Assembly (NCBI RefSeq): GCF_016801865.2
Contig: NC_068937.1
Coordinates: 8,202,207 to 8,266,206 of the forward strand
Source: Culex pipiens pallens
Lineage: Eukaryota; Arthropoda; Insecta; Diptera; Culicidae
Direction: 5' to 3'
Length of the DNA stretch: 64,000 nt
In this document: positions 12,238-26,100 of the stretch, piece by piece
Layout of the letters: every line of letters begins with the position of its first letter
How positions within the stretch are numbered: the stretch's first letter is position 1
Notes under the pieces: model-generated
What the model was told of the DNA's origin: nothing
Databases searched by the model: none
Seen by the model: only the letters and a program-made list of their open reading frames with translations
Translations under genes and position numbers: made by a program

Positions 12238-12475
12238 ATTTAAAATTGAAAAAATAGCATATAATTATAATCATAAAAATGTGAAATCAATCTTATCTAG
12301 GCCGAAAGCCTCCAAAACCATCTGCATGTAACTAACTTTTGAATTAATTCATATCAGTCCTCCTGGTAAAATCATTTATAAATATTAGATTTTCGTCTGC
12401 CAGATTTTTCCAGATTTTGTTTTTTGTTACATTGCTAGATTTTTGCTATTTTGACCTGGCAATTCCTGCTTTGTC

Positions 12476-13315
12476 ATCATTACCAAGATTGCCCACTGCC
12501 CACATAAAAAAAAAACAAAAATAACAATGATAGTCTCAACATTTGAATGCAAAGAGGGTTTAAAATGCATGTTACATTAGTTAAGTTGTTTTGCAATCAT
12601 TAGTTTAAAAAAAAATTGACGAAATCAAAAATATTAGCGAAAAAAATCTTTTTACGGTACTAAACATCTAAAAATTAAAAAAATCAGTTTTTTTTAATCA
12701 ACCCAAACATGCTTGAAAATGATTCATGCATTTTAAATTGATTTCAGCTGATTGCACTTAAATTTCTATTATAATTTTGAAGTTCTTTGATTTATTTAAT
12801 TTTGTCCCCTGATTTTTCAGGGCCAATTTTGAAGGGGTGACCAAAAATTTTAAATAAAATTTGTACCAGCCTAAGATGCCTGAGGGAAAAACTGAATTAT
12901 TAACTAATCAAATTATGTTACAGGTAATATCACAAATTAGCATCAAATTATGAGTGCGAACTTATCTTATCTAGATATTAACTTTACTTGCAAGTTAGTA
13001 CGCAATATTGCATGCAAGATTGTGCAGAAACTTTTCACAGTTTTATTTGGTCAAATAGAGCACACCTTCTTCGGAAGTTGTAACTTTATTGAATGCAATA
13101 TCTTTGAATGAGTAGAAAAATTCATGTTGTGTTTGATTCCGTAATCCGTTGAATCAATGTTTAGTTTGCTGTTTTAGTAAACGATGCCCTTTTTCTTCAA
13201 AACTGGAAACAATGATGTCGATTTTGAAAACTTTTCCGTCGAAAACGAGAAGACTGTTAACGATTTTTGGAAATGATTCAATACAGTGGCATCCCGTTTT
13301 TGGCAACAGGAATTT
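12476..13315. other. AT-rich intergenic DNA
   Basis: No gene recognised. The short frame at 13149-13343 has no domain and runs into a retro-insertion. Confidence 0.4.
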
Positions 13316-13326
13316 TTCAAACATTT

Positions 13327-13375
13327 CCCAGTACCGAAAATGACCTAATAAAATATAATTTTATGAAAAAAAAAA
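13327..13375 (+). mobile_element. 49-bp ultra-short LINE 3' end with 11-bp TSD
   Basis: The insert cccagtaccgaaaatgacct, then aataaaatataattttatg and an A-run, matches the 3' terminus of the 5674-5933 fragment. The 11-bp repeat ttcaaacattt flanks it at 13316-13326 and 13376-13386. It is an extremely 5'-truncated retrotransposition event. Confidence 0.85.
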
Positions 13376-13692
13376 TTCAAACATTTTTGCTTGCCTAAAT
13401 TCGATGTAAATTTTTATTTCATTAACGTCAATATTGTTTGAAGTTTTAGATTGGGGTTCGATCAACAGTTTAGAAGAAAAATGATGTTGTCGTAACTCAG
13501 GCCATTCATCTGGCATTTTTAACGGGAGGAAATGTGTCTTCATTTTTATCGATCAGGAGCAATGATTTGTGTGAATGCCTTTCCATAAATTGAAAATTTG
13601 CATAGATATTGTGTGGTAGTGTTGCTTTGAAGATTTTTTTACCAATACGGTCAAATTTCGAAACAAAAAATGGAATCAAATTGGATTTTTGA

Positions 13693-13805
13693 ACGAGCAC
13701 CTCGTTTTTATCAATTTATTTCTTAACAAAACAATTATATAACGAAGAAGCGGTCGCCTCGTTTTTAATGAATTTATTTCTTAACAAAACAAATATATAA
13801 CGAAG
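13693..13805. repeat. Tandem duplication of about 60 bp downstream of the RhoGAP gene
   Basis: The block cctcgtttttatcaatttat to cgaag is repeated with few changes (second copy from about 13758). It lies 200-300 bp beyond the RhoGAP stop codon on the transcribed strand, and TTTATT at 13773-13778 (AATAAA on the minus strand) could serve as a polyadenylation signal. Confidence 0.6.
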
Positions 13806-14000
13806 TATAACTTCCGGCATTAATCCTAAAATCCAAAAATATACATTCTAATAAGTTAAGCAAAAATAAACAAAAATAAATTTAATAACTGAAAGCAGCG
13901 AATATTTCCGGCAGGAGTTTTGTCTTTTCTTCAATTCACTAATGACTATACTTTAACTTATCTCGACCTAATTACAACAACACCGAATTCCGAATTCCCT

Positions 14001-14196
14001 CTAGTCGATCCGTCTCTCGCTGTAGAATATCTTGTCGTAGTGGTCGATCAGCTGCCGCACCAGCGTGTTGATCCGGCCCAGGTCGTTGTTCTCGTAGCTC
14101 TCCATCAGGCCGAGGGTGGACGCAAACAGACAGGCGCCCCACACGATGGCCAGGTTCGACGAGTTCATCATGTTGACGTCGCTGTTCTGGTGCACG
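14001..14196 (-). CDS. RhoGAP gene exon 6 (terminal coding exon)
   Basis: The acceptor TTTTTTTTCAG ends at 14197. The coding part reads VHQNSDVNMMNSSNLAIVWGA and runs to YSERRID and TAG. NSSNLAIVWGACLF corresponds to the conserved helix of RhoGAP domains usually written as N-M-A-x-V-F-G-P-N-L. The protein stops shortly after the domain. Confidence 0.9.
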
Positions 14197-17100
14197 CTGA
14201 AAAAAAATTGGGAAAGAAATTAGATTTTTAGTTTTCTCAAATTAAAGAGTTGACCTTACCATCGCAAGTGACGAATAAGGTATCGCAGTGTATTCCTATT
14301 GATCAGTTCCATCTTTTCTAAACTAAACTTAATGTTTTCAATGGTTTGGGCTTCATCTGAAAGGGAATTTCATTAGTTTGATTCAAACACGATTCAAAGC
14401 AACTCACCTTTGGTTTTCTGAACGCACATCTCGTACACGTCCCGCGCAATCAACGGGCTCTTCAGCTCCCGGAAGAACAGCTTCAGCGACCCCGTCAGCG
14501 AGTGCACGTCCTGCTTCTTCAGGAACTCGTACTTCTTCGGCGACCGCTTCTCGTTCAGCTTCTTCTTGATCCCTTCGATCGAGTTCTTGTTCCCGGAAGC
14601 CCGGTACAGCCCGCTGGTCTCGATGAACTCCGGCTCCTTGAGGATCTCCACGACCTCCGTGACGAACCGCGGCACCTGCAGCTTATCGTCCCGCTCGACC
14701 TGGTCCAGCTCCACCCCAAACACCAGCCCATCGTCCTGGTTCCCACCGCCGCTACTCCACGACGAACTCAGCGGCAGAACCGCCTTCATCTTGTCCCGCA
14801 ACCGCTCTCGCTTCGGCGTCGGAGACTTTTCCTTGTCCAACTGCTGCGTCGCCGCCGCCGTCACCGGACCATCCGCCAGGTTCTCGTTGCTCTTGTACGT
14901 GCCGACGGGGCTGTCCGAGGCGGGGATCTGCGACTTGCTCGGCGATCGTATCACCGCCGGCCCGTAGAACTTGGGACTGTGCAGCTGGGACGCGATCGGG
15001 GTCGGCAGCTTACCGGAGTCGGCCGGCGGCGGTTCCACCGGGACGGATTTGTGGTCGACGTTGTCCGCGATCACCGCGATCGTCTTTTCAGTCATGATCT
15101 GCAAGAGCGAGGAAGAACGAGACAATGAGCAAGTCATGCGATGGGCGCGATCAAAACAAAACAGACCACGTGAATGGAGCGTTGGTTAGTTCATCACACC
15201 CTCGGCCGAATGTCTAATCAATTCGGACGTAATTAAACTATTCAGCGTGGTAGAACGTGGATTGGCTGGGCAAGCATGGTTGGGTGAGTTAGTCATTGGG
15301 CACGGTGCAAATTTTAATAATAATCGTGCGATTGTGCTGGCTTTGCTAGTGTGTTGAGCAACGTTATGTGAGCATATCGAACGAGTGGAAGAATGCTGAT
15401 TAGTTGGTGCAGCTGGTTTCAGTTTGATGTTTACAATTTTATCGTGTTGCTAAACAATCAAAACAAATGAATTTCATTCATTCTGAAAAATTGGGATTGG
15501 GATAGGGATCGGGAACTCGTTTTCCGAAAAAAAAATTTGAATGTTATTTTTTAATAAGTATTTTATTTGGATTTCATGATTTAAAGTAAAAAAAAAAAAA
15601 CAAAAACTGAGATCTTTACAATGTTACAGGTACAGTCATGCCTCGGTTTAGCGCCGCATATGGGGATGCAAAACTAACTGACTAACTCTAAAAATCCTCA
15701 AAATTATTGTTATTGCAATATTGGTATCCAATGATCGAGGTCTTTTTTCATACATTTCGAATGAAATGCCTTTTTTTAGATACTCAAAATTTTTACAAAG
15801 CTACGTGCTTTCGAAAAAAAATACTCAAAATTTCATAAATTTTTGAAAGTATTAAATTTTTTTAGGAAACTACGTTTTTTCGAAAAATTACTTAAATTTT
15901 TCGGTTATAGCTAAAAACCATTTAGAAATAGGTATATATTTGGGATTGGGATTGGGATTCTCGTTTTCTGAAAAAAAAAAAATCAGAATTCAAAGAACAT
16001 GCTATTTCTCAATGATTTTTTGGATTTCATGATTTAAAGTAAAAAAAAAAAAACAAAAACTGAGATTTTTGCAATTTTTTTGGTTTTGAAAATTTGTATA
16101 GGTCATGCAGCTTATGGGATTTTGGCTATATGGGAAACATTGGCTATAATCGTATGAAAAATCATGCACCCAAAAAAAAATTATAGTGTTTTGGAATCGG
16201 GATGATGGCAGCTGTCCATTGCAGTTATAGTTACATGAAAATTTTCACAAAAATACGTTTTTGTCCTGTATTTTGAAAATGCAATTTTTTTTCTCTAAAA
16301 AAACCTTAAAATAATTGTTATTGCAATATTGCACGGAGAAAAAAGAGTTCTCAAAATCGTGAACAAGCGTTCATGAAAATTGGAACCTCAAACAAGGTGT
16401 TCAAATCCCATGGTACGATTTTGAAAAACGTACCATGAAATTTGAACACTTTGTTCGTGGTTCCCATTTTCGTGAACGCTTGTTCACGATTTTGGGAACT
16501 CTTTTTTCTCCGTGTGGTATCAAAGATCGAGTTTTTTTTTCATACATTTCGAATGAAATGCCATTTTTATATTTAAAATACTCAAAATTTTCACAAAGCT
16601 CCGTGTTTACGAAAAAAAACACAAAATTTCATAAATTTTTGAAAATACTCAAAATTTTCACAAAACTACGTATTTTCGAAAAAATACTCAAAATTTTCAG
16701 TTATAGCTACCCATATCGTGAAAAGCTTAAATTTTGAGTATTATTTCGAAAACACGTAGTTTTGTGACAATTTTGAGTATTTAAAAAAAATGTTATTACA
16801 TTCGAAATGTATGACCAAATTCCGTTCGTTTGACACACATATTGTAAAAACAAAAATTTTAGGTATTTTCCAAAAATACGTAGTTTTGTGAAAATTTTCA
16901 GTATTTAAAGAAAATGACTTTACAATCAAAATATATAAAAAAAACCTGATCATTTGATACTCGTAATGTGAAAAACTAAAATTTTGAACTTTTTTTTTCG
17001 AAAATACTTAGTTTTGTAATTTTTTCAGTATTTTCAAAAAAAATTGTTATTACATTCGAAATATTTGAAAAAATCCCAATCATGTGATACCCATATCGTG

Positions 17101-20100
17101 AAAACTGCAATTTTGAGTATTTTCAAAAAATGATGTCTTTACATTCGAAATGTTAAAAAAAACCTGATCATTTGAAACCCATATTGTGAAACACTGAAAT
17201 TTTTAGTATTTTTTTAAAATACGTAGTTTTGTGAAAATTTTGAGTATTATCAAAAAATGATGTCTTTATATTCGAAATGTTAAAAAAAAACCTGATCATT
17301 TGAAACCCATATTGTGAAACACTGAAATTTTGAGTTTTTTTTTCGAAAATACGTAGTTTTGTGTTTTTTTTTGTTTTTTAAAAAATGTAGTTTTTCATTC
17401 GAAATGTTTGAAAAAATCCCAATTATATGATACCCATATCGTGAAACTGCAATTTTGAGTATTTTTTCGAAAATACGTAGTTTTGTGAAAATGTTAAGTC
17501 TTTTCAAAAAATGATGTCTTTACATTCGAAATGTAAAAAAAACCTGATCATTTGAAACCCATACTGTGAAAAACTGATTTTTTTTAGTATTTTTCGAAAA
17601 TACGTAGTTTTGAATTTTCAAAAAAATGTTGTTATTACATTCGAAATGTTTGAAAAAATCCCAATATCGTGAAAACTGCAATTTTGAGGTTTTTTATTTC
17701 CAAAATACGTAGTTTTGTGAAAATTTTGAGTATTTTCAAAAAAATGATGTCTATACATTCGAAATGTTAAAAAAATACCCATCATCATACCCATCAAAAT
17801 ACCCCTGATCATTTGATACCCATTTTGTGAAAAACTTAAATTTTGAGTTTTTTTTTCAAATATACTTAGTTTTGTGAATATTTTGAGTATTTAATTTTTT
17901 TTTTTGTCTAATTGGAAATATGAGCTTACAGAAATAATCTTAACTATAATGCTCAAAACTGTGAACAGGACATTTTTTTAGTTTTGTTAGGTGGATGATT
18001 CTAACATTAATAGTAAATTAGCTTTCATTTAACCTTCCTATGGTATTGGGAACCTTTTCGGCCTTTTAAAATAAAATTCGCCTTATATTAACTTTTGCTG
18101 TATAAGAGCCTGAGCCTTGAAATTTTCTGACTTTTAATTTACAGTATAAGTACACATTTTACAAAACAAATAAATATTGGGGGACCTTTTTGACCCCAAA
18201 CATTAAAAAATCGTCAAAAATTCAGCTTTTGGCCAAATCCGGTCAAACTTGGTCTCAAATGAAAGCTTAGGATGCCCCCTTTTCGAAAAACCCCTGGAAA
18301 AACCGGATTTGGTCACTGTGGCCACCGGGAATCTGCTACAACCAAAACAAGACCTTTCTGAGACCCAAGTTTTGACGACCTGTATCTTCGGCAAACTTCA
18401 ACTAATCAGGATGCTCCGGAATTCATTCGACAGGTATTTTTCTGTACTTTGACCACAAATATCAATATCAGGGCCAGATGACCTACCGGTTCCGGAAATC
18501 CGTAACATCCGAAAAGTTCATGAGTTACTGTTCACACTCACGACCGTTGAAATTGATTCATGAAACTTACTAAAAACACAATACACAATTGCCAGAACCA
18601 CACTGGAGTGTTACTGACCAAATCCAGGTTACCTGGAACCAGTTCCCGGACCTCCAATGAACGCCCAACATGACATTTTTTTATGAAACCCCATCATGTT
18701 GCATATCAAACTATATGAAATTGAAAAATATGTCAATCTATAGTCATGCCGTTGTTCGCTGACCCATTATGGTCACTCTGGAACCGGTTACCGGTGGCCC
18801 TTTGGGGACACTTCCAGAATTTGCAAGAAACCCTATCATCCGACATATCAAACTTCATGAAATTGGAAGATATGTCAATCTATGGTCATGCCGTTGTTCT
18901 CTGACCCATTCTGGAACCGGTTACCGGTGGCCGCTTGGGGACACTTCCGGAATTTGCAAGAAACCCTATCATCCGACATATCAAACTTCATGAAATTGAA
19001 CGATATGACAAACCATAGTCATGCCGTTGTTCTCTGACCCATTCTAGCCACTCTGGAACCGGTTACCGGTGGCCCCTTGGGGACACTTCCGGAATCTCTG
19101 AGAAACTGAGTTATTTTTGTTTGAACTTTGATGGCGGGAAGGGAAGAGGGCGAACATTTCAATAAAAAAAGTTTACGGTGTTTATGGATGACCCCGTTAC
19201 CTCTTTCTGTAGATAAGAATTTGTAAAGATTTGGTAGCATTTTTGTTATAATATTTTAACCCTCTACAACCCAACCCCGCCTCTAGACGGGCTTCGATTT
19301 GAAAAATCGCCAAAAATCCATTTTTCAACAAATTTTTGATCTTCAAAAAGCATTGGAAAGAAGAACTTTTAAAATTTTGGAAAATTTTAGGGTTGGAAGT
19401 TTGACTTGTTTTATGTGACTTTGCCAATGTTTTTAAAAATGTAATTTTTTTAGGGGTCAACTTTGGCTGTGTTTTTTACTAACATTTCCTATATTTTATG
19501 TAAAAAGAAGCATGCAGTAATTTTTCTAGTGCCCCAGACTATGCCTCTACGCATTTATTTACAATTTAAATGCTAATGGTTCCATTTTATAGCAAAAAAT
19601 GTGAAAAACATGCAAAAAATTGAAAAAGTTACTGTAAAAACATGAAAAAATTAGATAGGCAAAATGTAATGATAGGAGGTGGTAGAGTAGGCCAAAAACT
19701 ACCAAAAACAAACATAAACTAAACAAGATAAATGCAAATTAAAATACTAAAAATGAAACAAGAAAAACATAAAACAAGAGAAGTAAAGTTTTTCGTAGAA
19801 CAAAAGTTGCTCAAAATGACCTCCTGAACACGGGAAAAATAAAAATTTTCGAAAAAAAAATTTGGGCAGTAGAGGGTTAAAGGATGAACTAATTATGCAA
19901 AATTACTTTTTTGTTAATAGAAAAAAAAAATACTCACGAAATTGCAGATAAATCACAAAAAAAACTAGAACTATTACCTATTTCCAAAACAAACCGTGCG
20001 CTCACATTTCCGGACAGTGTGCAAAGGTGTTAGTTTCATTCCCTGATTAGTACACCGACTGTAGATAACAATCACCCCTGCTAGTAGAACACCTAATCAC

Positions 20101-23100
20101 CGTGCTATGTTAGTACAATCTTCACGCTTCTAAATCACCTTCCCCACACACACAAACCCTCGGATTTGCTCACCACGTCCTCCTCGTCGTCGTTGTAGTT
20201 GACGTTCAGCAGCATAAACTTCCAATACTGGACGCAGTCCGGTATCGAGTAGCTGCCGGTTGAAGTGACGGCCGCGGCGGCGGGTTTCTCCAGCAGCAGC
20301 TCGTCAAGCGCTTCGTCATCCGAGGACGATGACTCGACGCCGCAGCTCGAGCAGAACGAGGACGTTTCCGAGGCGGACTCGTCGTCACGATAGTCGAAGA
20401 CGTAATCCCGGCGGTAGTTGTAGACGATACGGTTGACGCGGGGATCGGACGGGTGCAGCAGGATGCAGACGTTCCGGTACTGGTCCAGCGGGTGCCGGAT
20501 GTTCCGGTTGGGGACGGGGGGCGGTGCGGGGTGGAGCTGTTTGGAGAAGGCAAAGTCGTCGACGACCTCCCACTCGGAGTCGTCCCGCGGAGGGTCGAGC
20601 CGGATGTATTCGTAGATGTGTTCCTGCTCGGAGGGAGCTTCTTCGTAGACCGGTTCCGGGTTGTTGGGTTCCGTTTTGCAGGTCCAGATGTGCTGGTAGA
20701 TGTTGTTCTGCTGCTGCTGCTCCGAGCAGTCCAGGTCGGAGTGGACTCCGCTGGTGCTGCTGGAGTTGCTTTGGACTTCTGGGTCCGGATTGGGCAGCAG
20801 TTCACCCTTGCGACGTCGCCGTCGTCGAAAGTCCTCCAACCGGTTCAGCATGGTCTCGTTGGCCTCCAGAAACTGGAAGTACTGATCGATGCGGACCGAG
20901 TCCTGCAGGGCACTCCCGGTAGACTCCGTACTCCGGTTGGTCATCACTACCCGATACCAATCACGTTTGTTGAACCGTCGACGACCTCCAAGCCTTGAAA
21001 GCACCACAAACACCTTGAGCCAACGCGCGTACGTCAACACCACTCGACACAGACTGACGTCCAAGTGGAACTTTTGCAGCCGTAACCGCAACTCGCAAAC
21101 AGATGAATTTGGCTGACGGTCGTAGTGTTTGCTCAGCGATAGCTGAGGTGCCCGATACGGGCTTATCACCGGCGGCCGCTCCTCCTCCTCAACCTCGGAG
21201 CGGTCTTCTTGTTCTTCGATGACGATGACACTACCCGGAGTTAGGGTTCCCCCCGCGGACGAGCAGCAGGACGATACCTCCTCGAACTCGACACTGCCGA
21301 ATGTGACGAGGACCGGGTCGCCGTAAAGGTGCTCGTCTTCGGCGCTGAAGCGTCGTCGTTTTCTTTGGTTGTTTTCCCAGTTTAGACGGAATTCAGCGAT
21401 TCGATCGTCTAGGTCTGATTCGCAGAACTTTGGAATGATGGGCGAGCGGTTCTCTAGGAAATTGAATATTTTTTACATGTTTGCATGACTTTTTAATTTG
21501 ACTGAAGCTTATTGTGTGTTTTTTATGATATTCTAAAAAATTAGTTTTTTTTTTTTTGAACTTGATGTGAAGTTGTGCTGTTATTTGTTCAAATTTAATT
21601 CAAATATTAATTCTGGAATTATTTATAAAAAGGTTATTTTTGAAACCGCCTTGAGTGGGGTATTCAAAATCACCCAAAAAGACAAAAATGAAAATTTTGT
21701 TTATCGTACCTTTTTAAAAATATTTCTAGATTTCTTGAGTTGTCTTCAAGATTTCCTCTGTTTTTTTTTTTTGCATTATTCTATGTGTTGTGTTGTGTTG
21801 AGTTGTGCCTCCTTAACTGACTTAAATATATAAGGGCTGTTTAGTTGATGTTGGTGGAGTCGAGTAGGGGAACTATTCCCTTTTTCAGCCTATTTCTATT
21901 ATCGGCCAATCAGCTTTCATAAAGTGTTATCGACTGTTCCAAAGTAATAAATAGCTCAAATAAAAGTGAGCAAGCAACTCTCTATTGCTGATATATCTGA
22001 AAATGTTGATTTAATAGCGGAAAACGGCGAAAGTGATAGTGATGAGAATTGGTCGAACGGCTTAAAGTGATTAAAATGGGTATAATTCCCCTACTAAGAG
22101 TTAAATATTATTTAGAATTTCGCTTTTTTATGTTTTGCATGTTAGACCGTTGCAAATATTTTTTGAAGTTTTTGTCCCTCGCCTCTGAACAAAGTCGAAA
22201 GGGGGCAAAAAAAATAAAAATTGAATGTACGTGCCATTTGAATGACAAAAGTGTTTAAAAAAGGATTATACACCTATCCATTTTTTTGCAATCATTAGTT
22301 TTAAAAATATCTAAGTATTGACGAAAATTTTATTTTTTGCAAAAAAAAAGTTTTTGCGATGCTGTGCACTGGAATTTCACAAAAAAAAAACAAAATATTT
22401 TTAATCCAGCCCAAACATGATAAATATGATTATCAATGCAGAAAAATGTATTTTAGATTGTTTTCAGTTGATTTAACTTCTATTTTCATTAAAAATTTTA
22501 AGTTTTTTGAAAAAAATATTTTTTCGCCCCCTGATTTTTCAGACAATTTTTGAAGGGGGGAGGGCAATATAAACTTTGAAAAATATTTGCAACGGCCTTA
22601 TTGAATTTTATTTTATTCGTTTTTTAATCAAAGGTATATCAAAATTCAACGTTCAATATTTCAAAGACAAATGTACCCCAAACACTAAAAGGTCAAGATC
22701 TCATATATTTAAAACAAAAACGTTTATTTGAATAAATTTTGTCTTTTTCAAATTGAGAATGACATTTCGTGCCGCATAAAGTAATTTTTTCGCTTAAATT
22801 TTTGTTTTGGTCAAATCTTACATTTTTGAAAATTGATGATTGCAAAACAACTGAACTAGTGTTAAATGCATTTTAAAACTTTTTTTTCATTCATATGTTA
22901 ATACTAAGGCTTGTTATTTAAATTTTATTTTTTTGCCCCCTCCCCTCGACCTGTATCAGCCTTATATTTTCAAAAAAAAAATCGTCTCATCTGTAAGTTT
23001 GTGCTGCATTTTTATATTTATTGATTTGTTTTCCAAATTTTGATTTAGTTATTCATATTTACATTTAAAGATTTAATTATTTATTCATTTATACTTGCAC

Positions 23101-26100
23101 TTTTTCATTCCATTTCAGCTTTCATATTTGTTAAATTATTTGGTTGGTTATTTATTTTAAACATACATTTTGAACCTTGAAGCATGTTTATTTCAATGCC
23201 TGAATATGTGTTTAACCAAAATGGTGTGTGGAAAAATGCTTAATATGCTTTTTGGTGACGTTAAAAAACACTTTCTAGATCTAGATTAGTCTAGATTACT
23301 GACTCAAAAAAAAAAGTTATTCAAACTTGAAAAAACAAGAAACAGAATTTCACATAACAGCTATTTCAGAAGAATTTGAATTAACCTGAAAAATTTGATA
23401 AATAGTTGACAAAAATAATAAGCCATTGATCAAAACCTTTTAAAAATAACGAATTTAAAATTTAGTTGCATTATATTTTCAAAAAAAGCCGGTTTCAGTT
23501 AAAGATTTAGTTCCTCCTATTTCAAAAATCGAGAATACAAAAGAATATAAGCAAAACAAATGCTCATTACAAACAGTGTTTCAATCAATTTGAAACTGTT
23601 TTGATTGCATTTTATATATTTTTTATCTCATCTGGGTCACTTTGAGCTCTAAATATCTTTATATTTGATTTTTGAAAGTTTTAAAAATTCAACTTAAATT
23701 CAAGGATAAAAGGTTTTTTTTTACTTTCCCTTCCCCTCTCCTTTATGAAATTTATCAATTAAAAAATAGTAGTTTATGCAGCAAATTGACGACGAGTGCT
23801 GAAAAAATCTAGTTTTGCAACGAGTTCCTTACAACATTTTTTGCAATTCCAAAGAACACACATTGAGTGAAATTTTAAGTCAAATTTTCATGTATTTTAT
23901 CAATAAATCGTTTAAATCAAAAAATGTTGAAAAGTGTTACTTTTCGAAACAAGTGCTGAAAAGTTCAACTTTTCAAAACCCATTTCAGTGCTGAAAAGTA
24001 GAACTTTTCAGCATTTATTTTGAAAAGTGTTGCTATTCGATTCTGTTATTTTTGGTACAGATAAGTAGGCTATTTCGTCGTTCAAGAATGACAGGAAAAG
24101 TAAGTAGTTTCACGACGGAATTGCAAAAAAAAATGATGGTCTAACTACAACTTTCCCTAAGACACCAAATCAAAAAGAATATACTTTCTCATGATTTTGG
24201 ATTACTTTTAAAAACAACTTGTTTGAGAACCTTTAAATAAAATGAAATATCTTTCATTAATATTTTTAGTTTATTTTTACTAATTTCAACGAAAAATGTC
24301 TCGAAAATAAGCACTGTTTGTTTTGGTTTCTCATTTTCTTTATTTTTTCTCATGAAATAAAATAACAGATATAATTTTATATAAAAACTAATATACAGCT
24401 TGAATTCATAACATTCTGAAAGTCACCAGTTTGCTGCTACCCAATTTTTGTTGAAAAAGTTTCCAGCTTCAAGGGTTACTGAAATTATTTCACAGACTAC
24501 TCTAAATTTCACTGAATTTCTGAAAAATAACAGAAATAATTACTTATACTTGGAATTACTGAATACTAAAGTTAAAATTATTAAATAATGTATTCTTAAA
24601 GCCTCACAAATATTACTGTTATTTTCATACTCGGAGATTAAAAAAAAAGAACATTTAAAATTTAATTCAATTCAATACTATACTGAATCGGATCAGTTTA
24701 AATTGTTTTATTTATAATTATTGACAATTTTTACCAACAGATTAAAAAAACTATACTCAAAATATTTTTTTTAATTCTTCTTAAAAAATAAGTTGTTTAA
24801 ATCCATAGCAATAAAATATTATTTTTCCAAATTATTTTTTTTACCATATTTCCTTTAATAACGACAAATAATTACTGAAATTGTAGAGGTTTGTCAAATA
24901 ACTGCGAATTTACTGAGTGATTCTGAGTCTACTGAAATACTTGCTAAAATTCAAGCAATTCTGGAAAAGTTACCAGCCAAATTAAGCGCTGGAAACCTCT
25001 TGATAATTGATAATGTCCCTTCATCGAAAAGGTGGAAGCAGGAAAAAATTAAAGTTGATTAAAATTTAAAATTCATGCCTTTGTTTCAAAAATTGAGCAA
25101 ACAAATTTGGTGATTTGCTTTTATGAGGACTAAAATACTTTTATTTTTATTTAACTTATTGCTTATATTCAAAATATTTAAGATAAAATCCTGAGCAATT
25201 CTCTACCAAAACCGCAAATGGATTTTATCTGTATTTTTTTATTTGGCTCAAACTTTGTGGGGGCCTTCCCTATGACCAAATATGCTATTTTGGGACATTG
25301 TCATTTTGGCTGCTGTCCATACAAAAATGGTATGTAAATATTCAAACAGCTGTAACTTTTGGGTGAATTTTCTGATCATATTGGTGTCTTCGGCAAAGTT
25401 GTAGGTATTGTTGAGGACTATTGAGAAAAAGTAGGTACACGGAAAAAAAATTGCAGATTTTTAATCAACTTTTTTTTACTAAAACTCAATTTCCCAAAAT
25501 ACGTATTTTTTGATTTTCGGGATTTTTTTATATGTTTTAGCGAACAAAAATCCGCAAATTTTAAGCCATAGAGAAACATGGTCAAAAAATCTGCCGTCGA
25601 GTTATGAATTTTTGAAAAAATAGTGATTTTTGGAAAAAACGAAGTTTCATGCAAAAACAAATTCGACATTATTTTTTAAAGCAAAATTGAATTTGCAATC
25701 GAAAAGTACTTTACAGATTTTTTTAAAAAGGGCTCCGTTTTCAAGATATATCCACCGAAAGTTTGATTTTAGCGAAATATTTGCAGTTTTTCGATTTTTA
25801 AAAATAGTGGTCATGAGTGACCATTTCTAAATTTTTTTTTTTTTGAAGAAATCAGAAAATTTGTTATAAAATTGTCCAAGAGACATTGAAGATTGGACCT
25901 CGGGTTGCTGAGATAGAGCCGCTTTAAGAAGAAGAAACTCGAAAGTTAAAGTTTTCTAAATCTCACCAAAACAACCCACCATTTTCTAATGACGACATCT
26001 CAGCAACTAATGGTCTGATTTCCAATTTTAGTACGTGAAACATTCGTGAAATTTTCCGATCTTTTCGAAAAAAATATTCAGAAAAATTTTAAATCAAGAC

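Larger units (their letters stand above)
10375..12475. mobile_element. Diverged GCCAGATTT element, interrupted by two nested insertions
   Basis: The left portion (gggaatgccagattttt from 10377) and right portion (ccagattttgttttttg to gacctggcaattcctgc, ending near 12472) correspond to the continuous element at 2435-2825. The middle is replaced by an insertion at about 10514-12237. The outer termini are degraded. Confidence 0.6.
19135..23995 (-). repeat. Segmental duplication, copy B (pairs with 320-3655)
   Basis: Same order and orientation as copy A, but longer because of insertions: a 617-bp TTAA element (19260-19876), a 225-bp MITE (21867-22091) and extra AT-rich sequence around 22100-23180. 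The exon inside is exon 3 of the RhoGAP gene. Homology ends around 23992, where B runs on through a cttttcagca repeat that copy A lacks. Confidence 0.9.

Noticed and set aside
14502..15128. 208-codon plus-strand ORF opposite the RhoGAP exon
   Set aside because: The minus strand carries a clear RhoGAP domain with splice sites; the plus frame is Arg/Leu-rich antisense.
18769..18993. 74-codon ORF in the ccggttaccgg repeats
   Set aside because: The tandem units differ by a 9-bp deletion and other changes, and no unit-to-unit protein conservation is seen.
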